The notes below the pieces were generated by a model, which searched no databases, was not told the origin of the DNA, and saw only the letters and a program-made list of their open reading frames with translations. 64,000 nt of DNA, from positions 141,688,351 to 141,752,350 of the forward strand of contig CP136062.1 in assembly GCA_032622095.1 (NCBI GenBank), read 5' to 3'. Positions 62,448 through 64,000 of this stretch are shown here, in pieces. A program made the position numbers and the translations under genes. Each line of letters begins with the position of its first letter. Position 1 is the first letter of the stretch. The DNA comes from Siphonodentalium dalli. Lineage: Eukaryota; Mollusca; Scaphopoda; Gadilida; Siphonodentaliidae.

Positions 62448-62641
62448 GTAAGTTAACATATCATATGTCCATTATTCGCTATAGGTGTGTGTCTAACACT
62501 GATATGAAATATTGATAAGAAGTTTTGGTCACCGTTGGTCGACATATTTTCAGGGCCTGGATTTTGATGAATGTCGCCGCACCTAATCAGTAGTATTTCT
62601 TGATTCGGTTCCGGCGTATCAAATGAAAAGTCCATATCGAG
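62448..62641 (-). pseudogene. Non-LTR retrotransposon 5' fragment with 2A-like motif, unit 4
   Basis: A frame starting MDFSFDTPEPNQEILLIRC continues GDIHQNPGP (62552-62578) and then ENMSTNGDQNFLSIFHISVR. GDIxxNPGP at the N-terminus followed by LSIxHxNxR (start of the apurinic-type endonuclease domain) is the usual opening of ORF2 in several non-LTR families. NPGP is the core of 2A peptides that cause ribosome skipping, although the preceding Glu of classical 2A is His here. The frame ends 60 codons in, and no catalytic domain follows. Confidence 0.65.
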
Positions 62642-62689
62642 TTTCTCCGTTTGGATAATTCTTCAAGAGCCATTCGAGGTGGTGTTATA

Positions 62690-63120
62690 CTTTATTCGTC
62701 CGTCCGTCCATCCGTGTGTGAGTACATGTGTCCGACCGAACAAATATCGCAGCCAAGGGTTGTTGGATCTGAATGAAATTGGCATGGATGTTGGCTAACA
62801 GGATGCCTTTTAAAAGACGTTGTTCGCATTTTCTGTTCTATAGAGTTGTCCTTCTTTGTCTGAAAATGATGTTTACTGATCGTCCGCACATATACATGTA
62901 TTTCAGCCGTGATTGAACGGATCTCAATGAAAAATCGTAGGGTGGATCGCAACCAGAAGTGCTCTCAAAATAATGGTCACTGGCGTTCGCGTTTCCTGTT
63001 CTAGAGTTATCCTTTCTTCCTGGAAATGATTTATTTCTGTCCGTCTTTGCAGATATATGTATCTCAGCCATTGCTTATCGGATGGCAATAATGGGTACAT
63101 GTTTATCAACACGTGTATCA
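62690..63120 (+). repeat. Diverged tandem repeat after unit 4
   Basis: Two to three degenerate repeats of about 150 bases share CGTCCGTCC-like starts, CAGCCxxxGxTTG, GGATCTxAATGAAA and CGCxTTTTCTGTTCTAxAGTTxTCCTT. Overlapping frames on the minus strand are artefacts. Confidence 0.55.
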
Positions 63121-63229
63121 TGTGGTGCATGTTTTAAGCTTGGGTTACACGTTATTTTAAATGCATGTTTGGGTTACACGTTATTTTAAATGCATGTTTC
63201 GTATATATCTTGGTGGAATACATATTTTT

Positions 63230-64000
63230 GTCCCATTGTATGACTCAGTTCATGACAGAACAGGATATGACGCACTTGTAGTACATGACCAAATCGAGGA
63301 CAAGATATCAGCTCAACTTGACGAAGTCAAGTTTGAGCTATATATTGCCATGGGTTGGCGTCCGGTGTGCGCGTCCGTCAACAATTTGGCACAACCTACT
63401 GACCACACATTCATCCGATCGTCACAAAACTTCAGATGGATTTTCTGGGAGCAATCGATGCTTTTCCGAATTTCGTCAAAAACATGGCCAGCAACTGCCA
63501 TCATGGATTTCAAATTTGAACACACCGGTACAATCGGCAGTCCGCATTTATTGGGGAATTTGTTTAGTTTACAGGTATGTTTAGGGTCACCTGTTGGTGG
63601 ATGCATGCTATCGAATTTGACCGATTTTCGATGAAAAACATGAGCCACCGACAGCCATCTTGGATTTTTACATCATTTGCGTGAATAATCCTTTGGCACA
63701 CACTATACAGACCGCATTATTCATCCGATCGCCACCAAACTTCATATGGATCTTCGTGGTTACCATTAGATGGGAGCCATCGAATTTTTCCGAATTCCGA
63801 ATTTCGTTAAAAAAAATCTTGTATTTTATTCTTTCCATGACTGTATCCTTCGGCACACCCTACATGCCATATCCATATTCCGATCGTCACCAATCTTAAT
63901 TTAGATCTTTGGGATGGCCTCTATATGGGATCCATCAAATTGCGCCGACAGCCATCCTGGATTTTACATTTGAACCAATCGGTATAGGTATTGTAGAAAT
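63230..64000. repeat. Diverged satellite with CCGATCGYCACCAAACTT core
   Basis: Three repeats of about 230-300 bases carry TCATCCGATCGCCACCAAAC, ATATGGATCTTC, TTTCCGAATTTCGT and GCCATCxTGGATTT. The minus strand matches segments of repeat X (AAGATCAATATGAAGTTTGG at 52638), and the core also matches the satellite at 2870. It runs off the window. Confidence 0.6.

Larger units (their letters stand above)
44875..62840 (+). repeat. Array unit 4 (split by two insertions)
   Basis: Pieces 44875-49830, 55487-61309 and 62292-62840 are colinear with unit 1 positions 1317-6310, 6311-12868 and 12869-13410. A deletion of about 570 bases lies near 56370, where GCGTACATGTA joins directly to AATGTACATGTGCC, a junction at shared ACATGTA. 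Stretches 48060-49110, 56390-57770, 58740-59500 and 60300-61300 hold nothing recognisable. Confidence 0.9.

Noticed and set aside
63161-63634. 157-codon plus-strand frame and overlapping 99- and 111-codon frames
   Set aside because: Three overlapping long frames on both strands in a degenerate satellite. None resembles a protein family.

Overview
The window is AT-rich animal nuclear DNA with split genes, canonical GT/AG splice sites, AATAAA polyadenylation signals, TATA boxes, microsatellites and many small DNA transposons. Three copies of a molluscan-type myosin regulatory light chain and a metazoan Nanos zinc finger point to a mollusc or close lophotrochozoan. The assignment comes from reading the proteins, not from a search.

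Layout. About 40 kb is a broken tandem array of one roughly 13-kb unit, all in the same orientation. Unit 1 is 309-13572. Unit 2 (16779-26160) is truncated before its light-chain gene. Unit 3 (39125-44430) keeps only the distal half. Unit 4 (44875-62840) is nearly complete but split by a 5.7-kb insertion (49831-55486) and a 982-bp terminal-inverted-repeat element (61310-62291). Each full unit carries, in order: a piece of a signal-peptide exon, a 170-bp tandem repeat, an AT microsatellite, a 56-bp hairpin, a 155/310-bp satellite with poly-G tracts, a Helitron-like 3' end, a 940-bp long-inverted-repeat element, an uninterrupted light-chain gene on the minus strand, a degraded Cys-rich minus-strand gene of unknown family, and the 5' end of a non-LTR retrotransposon with a 2A-like motif.

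Between units lie non-array genes. 13573-16778 holds a nanos gene (15947-16574, with one apparent frame break before the zinc finger) and a piggyBac-like MITE. 26160-33300 holds a nine-exon gene whose last visible exon carries an ADDKAKVPIGEPG motif. It looks like the 5' two thirds of an unclassified transposase-like or domesticated gene, cut off by a dispersed repeat that recurs inside unit 4. 36.6-38.5 kb holds an unrecognised minus-strand coding-like stretch and an 82-bp GC-rich insert between 11-bp direct repeats.

The most interesting points are the nanos/array arrangement, three near-identical intact light-chain copies, the unclassified DDK-GEPG gene, several well-delimited DNA transposons with target duplications, poly-G tracts that vary in length between paralogous copies, and a GC island containing a 17-base match to the conserved 28S rRNA R2 target site. 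No CRISPR, bacterial operon, tRNA gene or viral gene was seen.
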